Shown piece by piece: positions 61,888-64,000 of a DNA stretch of 64,000 bases. The notes beneath the pieces were generated by a model, which saw nothing but the letters and a program-made list of their open reading frames with translations, had not been told where the DNA came from and did not search any database. The position numbers and the translations under genes are program-made. Positions within the stretch are counted from its first letter, which is position 1, and every line of letters starts with the position of its first letter. Source of the stretch: Arctopsyche grandis (taxonomy: Eukaryota; Arthropoda; Insecta; Trichoptera; Hydropsychidae); the NCBI RefSeq assembly GCF_051622035.1, contig NC_135364.1:11609001-11673000 (forward strand). Direction: 5' to 3'.

Positions 61888-62780
61888 GTGAGTCCGTTCA
61901 AGGAAGTCGTTTGGTAACAGTGTTTTTTTATTCATATATGTATACTAGTTTAAATTGTATAATATAGTTCTTTGTGTGAAAATATCACGTGTTTTTCATT
62001 TTTGGTTTTGTTTTACTGTTTGGAGTCGCTCGTAATACGTTGTCGAATTAAGCTCGTACTATGTAAATGTCCAAAAATAAATAATGTATTAATATGTTTC
62101 GACGTAACTCTAATTAGAGCACTTTTATTTATAGCGTCATCATAGCTTGATAGAAAAGTGAGGGTGACGAAATTTTGCTGGAATTTGGTTTTAATTGAAA
62201 GCCTTGGATTTAATTGGGTCGTTGATGTTTGATTAGCACGGATGCGTGAAGAGATCTACATGAAATGGGACATATTTGTATTTTTTACACTATTTAATGT
62301 ATTCGATTACGTTGTTAATTCAGAATATCGCTTCTCAGATTAGGGATGGATTTCAATTAGATCGTATCTGGAACTGCTCCACTTTAGGATTGGAAAATTT
62401 TAATAAATTTTCTTGCAATTCAAAAATTCAAAATAGCTATTATGGCATTTATTGTTTTTATATGCATTATATTATAAAATATTGACATTTTTAGAGCCTA
62501 GTTAATGTCGAAGTGGAGACTTCAAAGTGTTCTGATTTATGGTGGATCTTTCTATTCGTTTTAATTGACAAGGGATTTTAAAAAAGTGGTTTGGATTATT
62601 TTCGTATTAAATTCTACATACATTTTTATTTACTTTTGAGCTGCGCAGGCTATAAAATAATCCAGAATATCAATTATTTTATACACTATTATAAAAATTG
62701 TGACTTTCTTCAAGGTAATGTTAAATTTTCAAATAAATATTAAATATTCTACACATTGAAACAGTTTTATCAATTATATG
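61888..62780. other. AT-rich, possible first intron of the gene starting near 61.8 kb
   Basis: No coding exon recognised up to the hAT element. Confidence 0.35.
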
Positions 62781-63042
62781 CAGTGGTGTCACCCTAATGG
62801 TTTCCATGGGTTTCCGGAAACCCGTTGTTAAAAATCAAAAGTTTCCGGAAACCCGTTATTTAATCTAAAAATTCATATAATTCTTGTCAAAAATAATACA
62901 AATCTTGAAAATTTAATGAACTCTCATGTAATAGTGCCTTGGACGGAAAAAACTGTATATACACACATAAATATTTTCAAAATAATTTTATTGAAAAAAA
63001 AAATTGGAAACCCGTTGTTCCAAAATTGGGGTGATAACACTG
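62781..63042. mobile_element. hAT MITE, 262 bp, exact 8-bp TSD
   Basis: Left cagtggtgtcaccctaatgg and right ccaattttg-type mirror ending gggtgataacactg. Target duplication attatatg at 62773-62780 and 63043-63050. Four ggaaacccgtt motifs occur inside, near both ends. Confidence 0.9.
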
Positions 63043-63061
63043 ATTATATGTACATATGTAC

Positions 63062-63180
63062 CAGTGGCGTGCAGTGGAAATCTCCCTGTTTTGGTCGCAC
63101 AGCCTTTTTTAAATGTGTGCGAGCAGGATATAAGGGGACTAGGTGACGTCATACTGAGTCCCCTTGTATTCTCCTTATAT
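63062..63180 (+). repeat. Left part of a CAGTGGCGTGC element
   Basis: cagtggcgtgcagtggaaat, then a core tcgcacagccttttttaaat and gtgcgagcaggatataaggg, related to the copies at 16 and 31357. The right terminus was not found. Confidence 0.55.
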
Positions 63181-63479
63181 TTGGTATACTATCACAGGCT
63201 ACTTCGACCCTATGTAGAATACAAAAATTTACTTTTGTTTTTCAACATTAACCCGCCCAAGTAACGCTGCGTAGTTCGGCTAGATGTAAACATTTTCTTT
63301 TCTATATCAGTACAATGAGTTTTATTATTTTTTTTATGTACACGTGTTTATGAGAATATAAAATATATACATATGTATAAAAGTAGTATTCAAAAACTTC
63401 GAATCTGTTATTGGCAGAAGAATTTGTCTTTCTAAATGTCAAAAAGTAGGGGTACGTAGGAACAAACCTGTCTAAAATA

Positions 63480-64000
63480 TGTATGTAGAAAATGGGAAAA
63501 ACTTGCGTCTTATTGAGGAAACGTCAAATAAAAAAAAATCATCGATTTTAAACAATCTTCAGTTCCTTCTACCAATTTATTTATTTTGACAAAAATTGAG
63601 AAATAATGAATTTTTTCATACACTTATTTTAGAATAGTTTCGATTTTTTTACTACTTTAAAAAAATCAATAATTATAATACTTTATATTCACAATGCAGT
63701 TTAATTAGGGTTGGTTATGTTTAGTTTTTACTGATTGCGATAATTCAAAATCACTGTTTTACAAAAAACTCCGATACCAAGCGCTCCACGCTTACAATAT
63801 GGCGGAAGCGGTTTTTTTTTCAGAAAATTGTCACTTTTTCATGTTTCCATCATTTCTTTCTTTCGGTATATACCTTTAATTTGAATTAAATAATGTCGCA
63901 AAATTTACCAAATTCTCATATTTAGACCAAAGATATTATGCTTTTCGTCAATTGGACAATTTTCGCCATGAAAATCGAAGAATATTTCGGCATTTTGTGT
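63480..64000 (+). repeat. Dispersed repeat family D, copy running off the window
   Basis: aaaacttgcgtcttattgag, then aaacgtcaaataaa, and later ggaagcggtttttttttcag, correspond to both flanks (24480 and 25235) of the LINE-interrupted copy. It is the only copy here that seems continuous. Confidence 0.55.

Overview
The window looks like nuclear DNA of an insect. It is AT-rich and intron-containing, and it carries animal genes (a mitochondrial 2-oxodicarboxylate carrier, translation factor eIF3f, and a BBX/bobby sox HMG-box gene) next to several cuticle-type secreted protein genes. It is crowded with DNA-transposon debris. The order cannot be fixed from the sequence; a holometabolous insect is my guess.

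Layout. 1-7.6 kb: no recognised gene; MITEs, an hAT element with an exact 8-bp target duplication, and a 928-bp giant palindrome. 7.6-8.9 kb: SLC25A21-type carrier, four exons, plus strand. 10.3-12.4 kb: a 683-aa secreted Pro/Ala-rich protein, minus strand. 13.4-17.3 kb: LINE, hAT-MITE and Helitron relics. 18.8-21.2 kb: a 649-aa secreted protein with about 16 heptapeptide repeats, plus strand. 21.9-22.6 kb: possible decayed coding sequence. 23.2-23.7 kb: a 140-aa Gly/Tyr plus Ala/Pro cuticle-type protein, minus strand. 24.4-29.6 kb: repeats, including a minimal 189-bp Helitron. 29.7-30.9 kb: a 161-aa Met/Gln/Ala-rich secreted protein, plus strand. 32.0-33.5 kb: eIF3f, five coding exons, minus strand. 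33.9-35.3 kb: hAT-like composite with a nested TTAA MITE. 36.3-39.0 kb: bbx, three coding exons, minus strand, with a foldback element and an AT microsatellite in its last intron. 41.7-64 kb: mostly nested repeats (LINE fragments of at least three types, a tRNA-derived SINE cut by an hAT MITE, Helitrons, a candidate solo LTR, hAT elements) plus two GC-rich stretches (51.6-51.85 and 61.5-61.9 kb) that look like promoters or 5' exons.

How the genes relate. The three conserved genes are unrelated housekeeping or regulatory loci. The four secreted-protein genes at 10-31 kb share one architecture despite unrelated repeats: signal peptide, short polar propeptide, a dibasic or furin-type site, then a low-complexity mature chain. 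In three of the four, a phase-0 intron interrupts the signal peptide after 4 or 9 codons. They look like a dispersed neighbourhood of extracellular-matrix or cuticle genes. No rRNA, functional tRNA, CRISPR or prokaryotic features were seen.
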